Positions 47,150-59,440 of a stretch of 64,000 nt of DNA are shown here, in pieces; positions within the stretch are counted from its first letter, which is position 1, and each line of letters opens with the position of its first letter. The stretch lies in assembly GCA_963277665.1 (NCBI GenBank), contig OY728123.1, positions 633,762,915 through 633,826,914 of the forward strand, read 5' to 3'. The translations under genes and the position numbers were made by a program. This DNA is from Viscum album. Lineage: Eukaryota; Streptophyta; Magnoliopsida; Santalales; Viscaceae. The notes under the pieces were generated by a model. It was not told the origin of the DNA. It worked only from the letters and a program-made list of their open reading frames with translations, and made no database searches.

Positions 47150-50100
47150 TTTCTAGAACCCAAACCACCAAGCTCCCCAAGATGGTGATAATCCATGTTT
47201 GACTACCTAAAGACTGCCCTCTAATAGTCAAGGGGATGTAGACCATCACAATGTTCACATATCCCACCTAATATAGTATTTATCCAAATTATCTATATTC
47301 CTAAAAACATATAAAATACCATTAAATGATTAAATATATCAAAAAATGTATTATATTTCAATTATATTATTATCCCACAATCAATATACATGAAAATAGT
47401 GAAATCAACAAAAAATGTAAACTAAAAGACTAAAAATCCAAAATGAGTTCAATATACTAAAAATTATGGGGATAAAATCAAATTAAACACATTTTAGAAA
47501 CCATATATAGTCATTCCAAAATATAATATTCACATACGACTGGTCCTCCATGGACAACATCAATTGGCATGTCTTCTACCTATTATTTGACATATGTAGG
47601 AAATGCCCATATAGGGGTAAGTATAAAATACCAAGTAGGACACCCCTAAATAAATATAAATAAATAAAAAATTGTTTTAAAATTTTAATAAAATATTTCA
47701 ACTAGATAAAATAAAAGGATGTAATAATCACCAAGATATATCCATAATACACCATAGGTATCAAGGAGACTCAACCATAAATTTTATCTTAAGAATACTA
47801 CTTGATTCTCCAAGGTAACACTTATTATGGGTGTGCTCACACTACAATATATGTTGAAAATATTGAATCTCATACAATAGGTTATGATCTTATGGAATTT
47901 CCAAGTAGTTCTGACTCGGTATCGGATGATCTCATCATCATAGTGGGCAATAACTCCATGTTCCATTAGGGGACACCCCAAACCCTATAGGATTTCCCTG
48001 CATGACAAGTGGTCGAATCCCCAATTATTATGGTCTCAATGAAATATTTAACCCTAGTTATTAATGATTTATGTTACCATGAATTTCCCATCAATGGTAA
48101 TATTGAAGTCATTACTATACTAAACACATGGACGAGATAACAATCTTATTTTGTGGACGTAATGCCACATTGTACTCTCATGGGAATGTACTATGGTATC
48201 AAACACAAATAAACCAATAATTACATAGCCTTAAAAATTATATAATATTGAATTTAGTTATGAAATTAATTACTTTCACATTGAGTATATTTTCAGGTTT
48301 AGTATTTTAGAGAATTTGGTCTTCATTAATACATAACATCGCATGATATTATGAACTTTAGTTGAAAGAAATTTTTTGATGATGTCAATAGTCAATGTGG
48401 TTATATTTCTATTATCATCAAAATATAATACATTATATAAATATATTATTTATTCTTAATATATTAATTTATAATAATCACTGATGAAAAGGTTCAAACA
48501 ACATTCATTGAGAAGATAGGTCGTACGTAGGCATGAATGTTATTTTCATTTTTCTTGTTGTATGGATAGAGTGAAATTAAATTAAATGAATATAAATGTG
48601 TATATATATATAATATCATTATATTTTCATTAATATGTCTTTAGTATCATTTTTTTAATCCTTAATACATTCCATGTATTATGTGAAGTAATCACTTCAT
48701 TTTGAGGAGTCGGTAGTCCACACGTCCCCAAACGAAGTAATCGTAGAACTAGAATATAGATGACATAAATTTAGGATTAATATAAAATATATAGAATATT
48801 ATATTTCATATAATATACATATTAACATATAATTTTATAAGAATAATGGTTTTAAGACAATATATGATGAAAGTAATAGAAAAATAAACAATAATATTAT
48901 TTATGGAGGCGATTTACAGGCATAACATAGACAACAATTTAATTTATTTAAATAATATCAGGTAAGAAAAGATATGAAAATAAGATACTAAATTATAAAA
49001 ACAACACTCCATTATATATATTATTTTGGTGCAATAATTCAGTAGTGTGTGAATGAGGTGATTAGAAAGTAGACTAAGAAATAAATTATGATAGGTAGTT
49101 TGAGAAAGTTACTTAATGAATATCCCCTCCTTGAAAGACCCTTGAGATAATTGTATTTGGCCTTTTGGTGTGACCCAATGATATTAAACATGATGAGAGT
49201 GAAGAGGAGTGGTTTCTGAAGAATTTTGATGAGCTACATGACATTTCAGGATGTTGTTGGATGGTTTAGTCGTGGTGTTTATACTTTATAGAGATACATT
49301 AATGACATTAATTTATTGACTATTTTATATTGAAATCCTACCATAGAGTAGTGTAATTAAGTTATAAGAAATTTTTCATTCAATTAATATTGTATGGGAT
49401 ATATATTTTTGATACACACATCATCAGACAATTATATTTTGTAGTTTTTATGTTTGTTAATATTTTAACTTTTAACCACAAACCGTGAAAATTCTCACTT
49501 TTAATACGGTAAATAATTATTTTACCATTGAAAAATATTTATACCTAAAAATGGAACTGAAAATGAATCATAATATGGAAATTATAATTACAAATATGGA
49601 ATAGATTTTATTTAATTAAATTCACCTAATTTTGAAAATATTGACTTAAAACTAGTTTCCCATAGAAAACAAAAAAAAGAGGGTTTAATAGTTAAACTTT
49701 TAAAAGATTGATATGTATTTTTATCTAATAATAATTTTACATTGATTCTAATTTCCTACATTAGATAAATGGATGAAAACATGCTATAAATATATTTCCA
49801 AATAAATTTAAATTATACTCTATCAATTTATATAATTTAGATAATAAGTTTTTTTTGTATTAAAATGATGTATTTTTCAATATTCACTAAAATGTGATAG
49901 TTATCAAAAAATTACAAAAAATTTAATCCAAATGAAACATTGATGACCCTATTAAAAAATAATATTATTTTCTCCTGTATTTAATATAACATAGTAAAAA
50001 ACTAAAACTAAAATAGGTTTTCCATCAATATGCAGTAATACTACCTTTAAAAAATATGATACATTTTAGGCCGAAATATTGATTTAAACTTATTTTAGGT

Positions 50101-50450
50101 CCATAAAATTTATTGATGGGAGTAAAAATATTTAATAACCTATTTCAATATAATATAGTTAGTTCTATTAATTCCCACAAATTAAATTTCTATGAATTAA
50201 CTATAATTTAAAATAAAAATAAAAATAATGTATTATTTTTCGCTATAACTCAGTGTTGTGTAAAATATATGATTTTGGCAAATCCCTTTGTTTAATTTCG
50301 AGTACTCTATTCGAAATAGAATCCACAATAAGGTAAAATTTATATCCAATTCATAAATTTTAATAGTTATGAAAAATTCTTATTCAATTATTTCCAGGGA
50401 TGTTAAATTTTTTACCACTTTTGGAAATGACATCCTTTTTATTTTTATTA
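47150..50450 (-). repeat. E4 3' LTR, decayed (approximate)
   Basis: The plus-strand text at 47180-47250 (GATAATCCATGTTTGACTACC, then TCAAGGGGATGTAGACCATC) and at 47600-47640 (GCCCATATAGGGGTAAGTAT) parallels positions near both ends of the first 500 bases of the E2 LTRs (GTATCGTGACTACC, AGGGGATGACGACTACC, GCCCATGTAGGGCTGAGTAT) in the same order and orientation. The inner end near 50450 is inferred from where integrase stops and from the 3.3-kb E2 LTR length. Exact ends are not visible. A minus-strand frame at 47784-47981 is not credible. Confidence 0.45.
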
Positions 50451-50559
50451 ACTTATCAAATAAGTGGGGGTATTTCTATATAATTTTATATAATATTACC
50501 AAGTTTCGTCATAAAACATATTGTTATTCTAGATATCATTAACATGAAAAATCATTTTA

Positions 50560-51780
50560 TTTTACAAAATTTTCTCTCTATGGTTATGAATTTGGACAGG
50601 TTTTTCCTTATAAGAATGTTTCTCATCCAATTGATCAACCTGTGGTCTAAAAACCTATGGTCAATATGAAATGTACTTTCTTAACATTGAAACATGAAAA
50701 GAATTGTTTTCCTATTATTAAATGGAGGTAAATACACTCAGTATGAAATTGATCCGTATTTATCTAGGATTTGTGAAGCCCTAATGAACTATGGACTCAG
50801 TTTTCCCTTCTTACCAAAACCCATCACACTGTTCGAAGGGGAAACACTATGAAAGACATCATCACATTCCTCAAGTGAATGATCCTTCCTCTGGTAATCC
50901 AAATACATTTCCTTCTTACTCTGAGTTTTCCCCTTATGTTAATGAATTGATTGATCATTTTGTACCCTCTCTTCTACTTATTCTAGTCCCATTAACTTCT
51001 TTTCACATACTTCATCCTAAGAAGCTAGAGTTCGACACAGAATTCAATATAACATCTCAATTTATTTTTTTATATACTGAAATTTAAATTTTTATTATAA
51101 GAAAACATTAACAAATAAATATATTTTTCCCAATATCCATTGTAATCCATTAAAAATATCATAGCATAACTTCCAATATCTTTTTCATTTTAATTTTCTA
51201 TCTGATTGAGTATGAAAAGGTGTACTGAAATTTAATTTAGTGCATAATTAATCATGAATGCCTTTAAAGAAGTTATAAGTGACCCCTTGTCATGATCAGA
51301 TACAATTGAGTGTGTAAATCCATATCATTTGATTATTTCTGTAAGATACAACCTTGAATACTGATATGGATATAATGTATCATGAATTGGAATAAAATGA
51401 GATGATTTAGATAATATATAAATAATAACCCTATTTTAATTGTAACAGTGATATGTATTTTGTAATCCCACTATGAAATCCTAAAATATATTCAACCATT
51501 TCCATATTCAGAGTGGAAAATTCTAGAAGAATCCCCTTTAAAAAATATCATTATTATTTATCCTATTGACATGTAAAACACATCATAATAAAACTAGAAA
51601 TATCCATTTTCATTCCATCCCACATGTTATAATACCGATGGTCTTTGTACATCTTAGTACATCTAGGATAAACCTGAAAATTGAGAACTATGAGCTTTAC
51701 ATAACTACTCTTTCATTAACTAGGAATCAAAAGGCACACATAACCTATTACCAAATCTCAAAACACAATATTTATCAATT
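50560..51780 (-). pseudogene. E4 integrase, decayed
   Basis: The minus strand reads, from high to low coordinate, a zinc-region remnant (GMEWKWIF, then CVLHVNRIN near 51600-51540), WKWLNIF near 51495, LSKSSHFIPIHDTLYPYQYS and LYLTEIIKWYGFTHSIVSDHDKG (about 51420-51280), and the GPY/F module (VMGFGKKGKLSP, then IRASQILDKYGSISY near 50840-50740). The second catalytic Asp (VSDHD) is present. The plus-strand 98-codon frame at 50791-51087 and the plus frame at 51566-51784 are shadows. Confidence 0.82.
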
Positions 51781-51999
51781 TTAACTTTTGGTGACCAACC
51801 CTTCATGATTGAGTTCTACATTTTTCTACAACTCATTTTCTTCCTTCTCCATTTTCTTAATTTTATTTGATTGAGATGATTTTTCTAACTCCTAAAACAA
51901 AACATAGGAATTTCCATTATGAAAAAAATCCACACAAAAGATCATCATATCAATAATCAAAGGGCCATTTTCCAAACATAACATGTTTTATTTATAATT

Positions 52000-53200
52000 A
52001 CATTTGCATCTCAATGAATCATCCAAATTATTTTATTTTCTAGGATGATAATGAGTCGTGAGATCATAATCAGTGATTAGTTCAAACATTCTCCTCTATA
52101 TAATTTTATATTAATTATGACTTAATATACAATTTAAACGTTGGTGTTCGGTATATATTTAAAATTTGATTACATACAGATGATTCAACAAAATTTTAAA
52201 TAAAAAAATAATATCCGCTAAGTCCAAACCCTAAGTAGTGTAAAATAAGTCATATTTTGAACTAACCAAAATCATTATTAATTAAATGTCCATTTTGAAT
52301 TAGAATAGATCTATGTCCGTTCAATGAAGCATCACTATAGATAAAAAATTCACCTTTTTTGGATTGAAATTTAAAAAATTTTTAATACAAAAAACTTCTT
52401 CCTGATTCCTAAAATAACACACATTATTTTTTCTAGAAAAATATTACAAACTTTCAAGTTAATATATTCAGTGTGATAGATAACTATGAATTTTTATAAC
52501 AAACCTTCGGTATTAGCCTAAAACCAATATAACTATGAATCAATGTTTTATTTTTGGGTCTTGGAATTTTATAAAAAAACATTTATTTTTGAATGATCAA
52601 CACTTAAGACAACATTAGATAAAATGTGACTGAGAAAGGAACATTTTTAATCAAAACATACACTTTCATAATTCCCAATATAGATTTATTTCTATTAATG
52701 TTTCCAAAAAAACTGTTACATTAATTTCATGATCCATATTACATTTCTAATAGATCAAAATTAAAACAAAAATCACAACTATAAATATATCAATGAGAGA
52801 ACATATTATTATATTCATATGATAATGAATATATCAAGTGCATTTCATAACCCAAATTGAATAACTAAAAATTCATAATGTCAATATCTATTATAAAATT
52901 TAGTCTTCAAAATTACTCTTTATTTTACTTTGAAATAATGGTAAAATGACATTAAGTCAATATTAAAATAATATTGGGCTCTCTAGAGCTGATAAAAAAA
53001 ATTATCAGTTCGAGGAAATAGATATTTTTTCGTACTAGTTCTATTATTCAGGGATCTTTAATCAATGAATAGACTTAAATATGAACCATTAGTTTTTCAA
53101 AAACTATTTTAGAACCCCATTATGATGTTCAAGTTCAAATTAATACTTTATCTATTAAATACATTTATTTATTCTTTAACTCTAAAAGGTAAATATGAGA
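52000..53200 (-). pseudogene. E4 reverse transcriptase and RNase H, decayed
   Basis: Minus-strand RT blocks are KTNGSYLSLFID near 53090, LNNRTSTKKYLFPRTDNFFYQL near 53050-52985, YFNIDL near 52965, and RYWHYEFLVIQFGL (about 52890-52850). These align block for block with the Ty3 fingers and palm. RNase H follows as FFIYSDASLNGHRSILIQNG (about 52350-52290) with the catalytic Asp kept. I could not find the RT Asp-Asp loop with confidence. Confidence 0.82.
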
Positions 53201-53439
53201 AAATTGGTATGGGGGTTTGAAATTAGATATGCATTAGTAACTAAGTAAATAGTAAATTAAACATCCAGATTATGTATAATACTAAGAAAGTCATTAGGAA
53301 AAAAATCATCATACTAATTTACCAATAGAACATCATTAATTTAAAAAGACTCTTTTACATTAATATGTATAGGATAATATTAATTTAAATATTTTAATTG
53401 TTTCTCAAATTTATGATATATTATCAATTATAAGGGTTC

Positions 53440-53795
53440 ATTATTCTACAATAACTAAATGTATTTCTGAAAAAGAAACATCTTTATCTCTATATGTCAT
53501 TATATCATGTTGAATAGAAATCCAATCCATACAGAAGATAACAACAAACACTAATATTGGCAATACTACATTTTTTATAGGTATATTCTTTCTACAGAAA
53601 AAGATTGATATAATCTTCTTATTTATCTTTTCCTCAATAGTTCCCCAAAGTTTTCTTAACATAAGTTATGGATTCATTTTAGGTGGTGTAATTTACAATG
53701 TAGTATAACATTTATAAGAAATGAACGATTGTGTAGATCCTAAATCAGACAACACATTGGCATAATTTGAAAAAACAAACTGCGTACCTGATACC
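53440..53795 (-). pseudogene. E4 aspartic protease, decayed, adjoining the E3 insertion
   Basis: The minus strand reads FSNYANVLSDLGSTQSFIS (about 53785-53725), where the active triad has become D-L-G, and CMDWISIQHDIMTYRDKDV within the frame 53441-53662 (the VILGMDWL block). The homology runs up to the left end of E3, so E3 cut E4 at or just upstream of its protease. Confidence 0.75.
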
Positions 53796-54864
53796 TCAAA
53801 TTTCATATATTTTTTCATGTATTATTTTAATGTTATATGGTAATTAATTCGAGACCAGACTCTGATATGGCATGCATTTCCGAGGTCCAGTGAGCCCAGA
53901 ATAAGTGTTTGAATTTAATTTAATTATTAAATTGCACCCCCATGTGGTTTTCATGAAAAATTGGAATAACTACAAAACGGGTGCTCAGATCAGAAATTCG
54001 AGGGAACCGTTGAGTTCGAAACTGTGTTTTTAACTTAGGCGAGGCTGAACTTCAGCCGGCACAGGTCAGTGGTGAAATATGGTTTTTGGACGTAACTGTA
54101 ATAAAATATTTAATTGAAATATTTTATTTAAATCCTTTTTGAAACGAAATATTTTATTCTTTTAAATAGAGATTTTGCAGGGAGGGTCAGGGTTACAATC
54201 CACCTTAATCAGATCTTCTCTAGAGAGCTCTGGAGAAGACCTCCCGACGTGGCGATGACGTTCTTGACGATTTTCATCGGCGATGACATCTTGGAAACCA
54301 GATAATCGCCAACTAACGCTGCGGAACTAGGTAGGATGTTTCTCTTTTGATATTCCTTTACCCATTATTGATTCCTATGATGAACGCAGTCTAATCTGCG
54401 AACTGATTAGCCTGCAGATCGATAGTTTTGCGGGCTGGCGTGATTTCAGGATTTATCGGGAAATCAATTACTCGAGATTTTATCATTTGTTGTTTTTTGA
54501 TATTTTGATCTAACTGTGATGAACCCAGATCGTCACGAACAACGATCGAGGTTTATCACTCTTTTATAATTCTTGTTTTTCTCCCTCGCGTTCTTCATTG
54601 TGTTCTATGTGTTCTTGGAGGAAATCGATCGTTGCGCATTTGTTTATTGTCACAACGATCGGAGAATGTAGATCCAACCCCGAAGTGATCTCACTAAGGT
54701 GCGACGATGGTTTCAGTAGGCGATTCGGAGCAGATCGGGAGATATGAGTTTTTAGGCGTTTTTCTTCAAATGTATCATTTGAGGTTTATGATCCGATTCA
54801 AGATACAAAAACACCTGTTACGGTGTTCGTATGATGAATCGATCCGACACCCTATAGTATCGGG

Positions 54865-55200
54865 ATGAACGGACCAGAGAAACAAGATCTGAAAGATCAG
54901 CCGAAGAACGATGAAGAAGACAACATTTCTGGAAATTTCCCGAATACATTCTTTGTAGTATGGGCTACACGACATGTGTTCATCGACAGGATTACATGGC
55001 GAGTACTTTGGGAGTACATGGACATGGGCAGGTTACACGACCAAGGACACACCGTGTATACCCCTCCTCGACCAGACCCGGCCAGATACACGGGATACCC
55101 CATGTACGGGTACATGGGAAAGCGACACGTACACCGGCAGAGACCGTGTACGGGCACATGGCTAGTGTACACGAAGCGAGCCCCAGGTGCTTGGATATAG
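54865..55200 (+). other. ATG-started open frame in E3 5' LTR, kept in the 3' LTR
   Basis: This 111-codon frame begins MNGPEKQDLKDQPK. The 3' LTR has the matching ATG at 62451, in a frame running to 62813, beginning MKRPEKRDPEDRPK and continuing with GNFP, TPPRPDP and TGYPMYGY in both. No domain is recognised, and the middle is Tyr/Arg/Pro-rich because of ACACGG and GTAC-rich DNA. The opposite strand is also partly open (54897-55307 and 62405-62758), so composition alone may explain it. I do not claim a protein. Confidence 0.35.
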
Positions 55201-55212
55201 TATGTGATTCTT

Positions 55213-55430
55213 CTACACGCCATGGAGTTGCTTTCTATCTGAAAAGCTGAATGACACAGTCCGGTTACACGGGTAGTACCCGGGGTCAAGGAACACAATG
55301 TGTACATTCTCTACATGCCGTGTAGTTTGGTTTTACACAGTTTGAATGAATGACACGGGCCATTTACACAGGCAGTACTCAGGGTCAAGGAACACAGCTT
55401 ATAACCATACTATATGCCATGTAACCTTTC
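55213..55430 (+). repeat. 99-bp tandem repeat in E3 5' LTR
   Basis: Units begin with ATGACAC at 55251 and 55350, preceded by a partial unit from about 55213. Each holds a TTACACGGGCAGTACCC-like run, GGGTCAAGGAACA and a near-palindrome (55213-55227, 55311-55325, 55410-55424). The 3' LTR keeps the same 99-base step (62837 and 62936). Confidence 0.85.
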
Positions 55431-56521
55431 ATAAATTGCTTGAAGCTGTTTCCTTCTGTGACTTGGGCTAGTTTCTTTAGGGTTCGTTCCCTTAGTCTTT
55501 GTCCTGAATGATTCTTCTATCATTTCCTACCTATAGGAGTATGATCCCTTCAGCAGGACTTCCTGAATAGAGTTGTTGGAATCCCCTTTGTTAGACATGG
55601 GTCTGGATCCTCTATTCATTCCTGGAACCCTAGGTAGAGTTCATGGTATTGACGTTGCCAACATTACATGGGCACCGATCCTCTTTTTAGCAGATTCTCT
55701 CAGACTAAGTTATCGAAATCACTCCATCACATGGATGTGATCCTCATCTGAGCATCATGTTCTCAAAGTACTTGTGTATTGTGTTATCCCAGAATGAGTA
55801 CTTCGTATCTCTCTCTCCTCAGACCAAGGAGTGTGTTCTACTTGTTACATGCATAGTGGAATCTTCGAGCTAGATCCTAGTGGCAGTATTGCGATGGTCG
55901 TTTGTGTATGAGAATATCTGGATATTCATGTTATATGTTCTGTAGACACATACTGTGTGGAACCTATTGTATCTTTCCTTTGTAGTATTTTCCTTGATTT
56001 ATTTCGTTTGTGGTTTCGTGGTGTCCTACTGGATATTTTTATACTCACCCATGCACGGGCTTTGCCCGCATGTGTCATGTCTTGTGCAGAAGAGCGAGCC
56101 TTTGACAGGATTCATGGCGGACTAGGACCGGATGATACTCAGTGAGATCAGGCGGTCTGAGGTGTGTTTCTACAGCTACAGATTGTAGTCCCAGTACCTT
56201 TCCTTATAGGTTGGAATTTGCTACAGACTTTCTTTTGGTGGGCTTGTTATTTTGGCCCAGGGATTTACACTTGTTTTACTTTACATTCCTGTTGTACTCT
56301 ATTGTTTCAGATTTTTAGTGTATGCATGAATTTTAATTTTTAGTAGTTTTCAGTTTTCAGCTTTGTGGGCTTGGAGATGTGTGTGCGTGTGTATAGGTTT
56401 ACATGCACTGCCTCCCATCTTTGTAGCATGCCTACTCGGTGCTAGTCACCATCCCCTGGACTATTGGAGGCAGTATTGGGGAGTTGTGGCTCGGGCCCCA
56501 CTTGGACGGGTCGTGATAGAG

Positions 56522-56533
56522 TGGACTCGGAGG
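56522..56533 (+). other. E3 primer-binding site, degraded
   Basis: TGGACTCGGAGG lies three bases after the LTR end and matches the initiator-Met pattern TGGTATCAGAGC at 8 of 12 positions. It is called mainly from position. The leader from here to about 56950 shows no other feature. Confidence 0.6.
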
Positions 56534-56949
56534 TGGTCATTTCTACCTTAGGACCGAGAGTTTGTGAGATGGTTTGGGGCAATAGTGGTAAGTTTTTCGA
56601 GTTCGGATTTCAGGCCAGGGATCCCAGTGTTGGTGTGGGAAGCCAACGTATTCATACAACAGGACTCTGGTAACATTCTTTTCAACTTGGAGCATGGGAA
56701 TACTAGTTGCAGGGAAAAAATAGTACATGTATCATATAGGAACGGGTTGTGGTTTCCATGTACTTCATGAGTCAGCTCTCAATATATAGTCACTGACTAA
56801 GATACATCTTGTTTCTTTACAGGATTCCTCCGCGATGTGTGCCCACTAGGATCCAACAACTCGATCATTAGGATGACCCCCTCAGTGATGAAGCATCGAT
56901 ACAGGGACCAGATCCCCCAGTTTTACCATCTGGTGGTGTGCCAGTTATC

Positions 56950-57965
56950 ATGACACCTGTGGAGCAGTGTTTAGTTCATATTATACAAGTGGAGGAGGAG
57001 CGCAGACTGAGCGCACTCAATGAGTTTCAGTGATAGAGACCCCTCAGGAATCGAGGAAAACCGGACCCTCAGGAACCAAAGGACTGGCTTGAGGTAGTGG
57101 CCAGAGTCTTCCGTCTGGTCCGGACACCAGCAGACGAGATAGTGATCCTAGTAGTGAGCCTTCTGTAGGGCTCGGCAGGATGATGGTGGAGTTTGGTTAT
57201 CCAAACCCACGATGAGGCGACACATGCATGGTCGGAGTTTGAGCATCTTTTCAGAGAGGTGTTTTCACCGGTTATCCTGAGAGAAGTACGTATATAGGAG
57301 CTTCTTCATCCCCAGTATGGAACCATGATGGTGGCTGACTATTCATCAAGATTTATAGACCTCTCGCAGTACTCGATGGATATGGTCATATATCAGTATT
57401 TCAGAGCTCGGACTTTTGAGCGGGGATTGTGCAGAGATAAACGATCTAGAATCATCCTTATGAGAATTCCTACTTATAATGGGGGTTCTCGAGCGGTCTT
57501 TGGTGGTTGAGAGCTTCTTAACAGAGTAGAGACAGTTGGGAGTTGTCAGTAGTGGGCGAGCTGGAGTAGAGACCTCAGCAGTCGGGAGCCGGAATCAGGG
57601 ACCCAGACATGTGAGATGTTTTCAGAGGAGATCCCAGGACATGGGATCTGTCGTATAGTGTTCACAGGGCGCACCCAGCAAGTCTCGAGAGGGGCGATGC
57701 TAATCATGTGATAGAAGGGGACATATCACTCGATATTGTTCGACCTACCATACTACTAACACGGGGGCAGTGGATGGACCACCGAGGCAGAGGAAACCTG
57801 TGGAGCTGAAAGATCTGCAAGGCAGGGGACATGGTAGGGGAGCTGAGAGAGTAGCTAGAGGTGGTAGGAATTTTGTCCTTTTACCACCACTACCCCCAGG
57901 AGGTCCACCCAGGCTCAGGGAGTTGGTGGACTGAGGCAGGGACAGCTGCAGGTGGCAGAGGATTA
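56950..57965 (+). pseudogene. gag: E3 gag, broken
   Basis: From a possible ATG at 56950 the reading passes RRLSALNEFQ, stops, then DPQEPKDWLEVVARVFRLVRTPADE (about 57060-57140), WWSLVIQTHDEATHAWSEFEHLFREVFSP (about 57190-57275), and the frame 57325-57510 with MVADYSSRFIDLSQYSMDM and FERGL. It shares most of this wording with E2 gag. A C-x2-C-type knuckle is expected near 57700-57760 but is not clearly readable. At least four stops and one shift occur. Confidence 0.88.
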
Positions 57966-58365
57966 TGACATAGGTACTCCAGGAATGTTTAGAGGTATTA
58001 TTTGTGTCTTTACTAAATTGGTTTCCATATTGATAGACAAAGGTGAAAATCATTCTTGTCTGCCTGCTTATCTTGTTCGAGACCTTGAGATTCCAGTTGA
58101 GCCATTGACTTGACCCTTACGCTTAGAAACACCGACTAGGGAGGATTCAGAAATCAGACACCTCTCTAGATTGTGTGACCTAACCCTTAGAGGCGAGATT
58201 TTCGGTTGGATCCTCTTGGTGGTAGCATGGAGGCCTTACGATGTCATTCTTGGTATGGATTGGATATCCACAGTTCATGCCCAGATTGACTGTTTTTGGC
58301 GAAGGGTGCGGTGTGTCCGTAGTGATGGAATGAGGTTCTCTTTTGTTGGTGAAAGAGAGACCTAG
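57966..58365 (+). pseudogene. E3 aspartic protease region, broken
   Basis: FRGIICVFTKLVSILIDKGENHSC places Asp at 58036-58038 followed by Lys (58039-58041) and Gly, so the triad is D-K-G as in E2. PYDVILGMDWISTVHAQIDCFWRRV (58228-58305) is the conserved C-terminal block. One in-frame stop lies between them. The frame then stays open to a stop at 58363-58365. Confidence 0.88.
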
Positions 58366-59440
58366 GCAGTGCAAGATAGACTCATGCATAGGTGGTCACA
58401 ACCGATTTCACATCATTTTGATACCCTATCCCTTGGCGCAGCAGATGTTATGAGTTTCTTGTTCCCAGTGGTAGTGGCTGAGTACGAGGACATCTTTCCA
58501 GATGCTGTTCTCGAGCTACCTCCCAGTCGGGAGATAGATTTCTGCATTGAGTTACAACCTGGGACGACACTGATATCAGCATCAGCATATAGGATGGGTT
58601 CTGTAGAGCATCGTGAGATGAGGTTATAGCTGGATGACTTGAAGAAGAAGGGCTTTGTGAGACCGAGCTTTTCACCAAGGGTTGCCACAGTGCTATTTGC
58701 CAAGAAGGCAGACAGTAGCTTGAGGCTATTTGTGGATTACCGGCGTTTGAATCAGGTGACTATGAAGAAATGTTATCCACTAACGAGGATCCATGACCTC
58801 TTTGACCAGTTGAGAGGGGCCAGATGGTTCTTGAAGGATGACCTACAATAAAGCTATCAACAATTATGAGTACAGTATGAGGATATACCAAATATGGATT
58901 TCTGATGTCGCTACGGTCACTATGATTACATGGTGATGCCCTTCAGCATGATGAACGCCCCGGAAGTGTTCATGGGTCTCATGAACCGGTTCTTTCAGCC
59001 CTATCAAGACTGGTTTGTAGTGGTCTTCATCAACAATATCCTTATGTACTCTGCGTCCGAGGAGGAGCACGCGAGACACTTAAGGATGGTTCTGGACACA
59101 CTTTGATAGCACTAGTTGTATGGGAAACTCTCGAAGTGACAGTTCTGGATACATGAGGTAAACTTTATGGGACACATTATCTCGACAGATGGTGTAGCAG
59201 TGGACCCAGCCAAGGTAGAGGCAGTCATTGCATGGGAGCCACCCCAGATCGTGATGGAGGTGCGGAGTTTCCAGGGGATGGAAGTATACTGTCGGAGATT
59301 CATTCTTGATTTATCTAGGATTGCAGCACCCCTGACAGCTTTGAACCGAAAGGGGCAGCATTTAATGTTGACCGAAAGATGCCAGCAGGCTTTCAAGCAG
59401 TTGAGACAGAGTCAGACAAGCACCCCAATCTTGAGATTAC
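58366..59440 (+). pseudogene. E3 reverse transcriptase and connection, broken
   Basis: ELPPSREIDFCIELQPGT (58513-58566) leads into RT. TAG at 58627-58629 replaces a likely CAG, then comes [20 protein letters not shown] (58720-58780) and [12 protein letters not shown]. The palm reads [22 protein letters not shown], with TGA at 58903-58905 just before it. The catalytic loop is FINNI: both Asp codons (59032-59037, AAC AAT) have become Asn. The connection region (59167-59445) is one open frame with VDPAKVEAVIAWEPP. Confidence 0.92.

Larger units (their letters stand above)
47150..53795 (-). mobile_element. E4: heavily decayed Ty3/gypsy element, minus strand, 5' part displaced by E3
   Basis: Despite AT-rich composition and no long frame, the minus strand reads protease (53795-53460), RT (53140-52780), RNase H (52380-52300) and integrase (51760-50580) in Ty3/gypsy order and spacing. 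Left of integrase lies LTR-like sequence to about 47150. E3 is inserted at about 53796 within the protease/gag end, so the gag and 5' LTR should lie beyond 64.1 kb. Nearly all codons are degraded, and this is the oldest element whose proteins can still be read. Confidence 0.82.
53796..56518 (+). repeat. E3 5' LTR
   Basis: About 2.72 kb. The left end is set by alignment with TGTAAGGTCCC at 61386; the first bases are mutated, so it could be off by several bases (53789 is an alternative TG). The right end, GTCGTGATA, precedes the primer site by three bases. A weak TATA-like TTTAAATA is at 54161-54168. It contains a 99-bp tandem duplication and several near-palindromes. Confidence 0.88.

Noticed and set aside
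50791..51087. 98-codon plus-strand open frame in AT-rich DNA
   Set aside because: The opposite strand reads the integrase C-terminus of E4 (VMGFGKKGKLSP-like), so this frame is a shadow.
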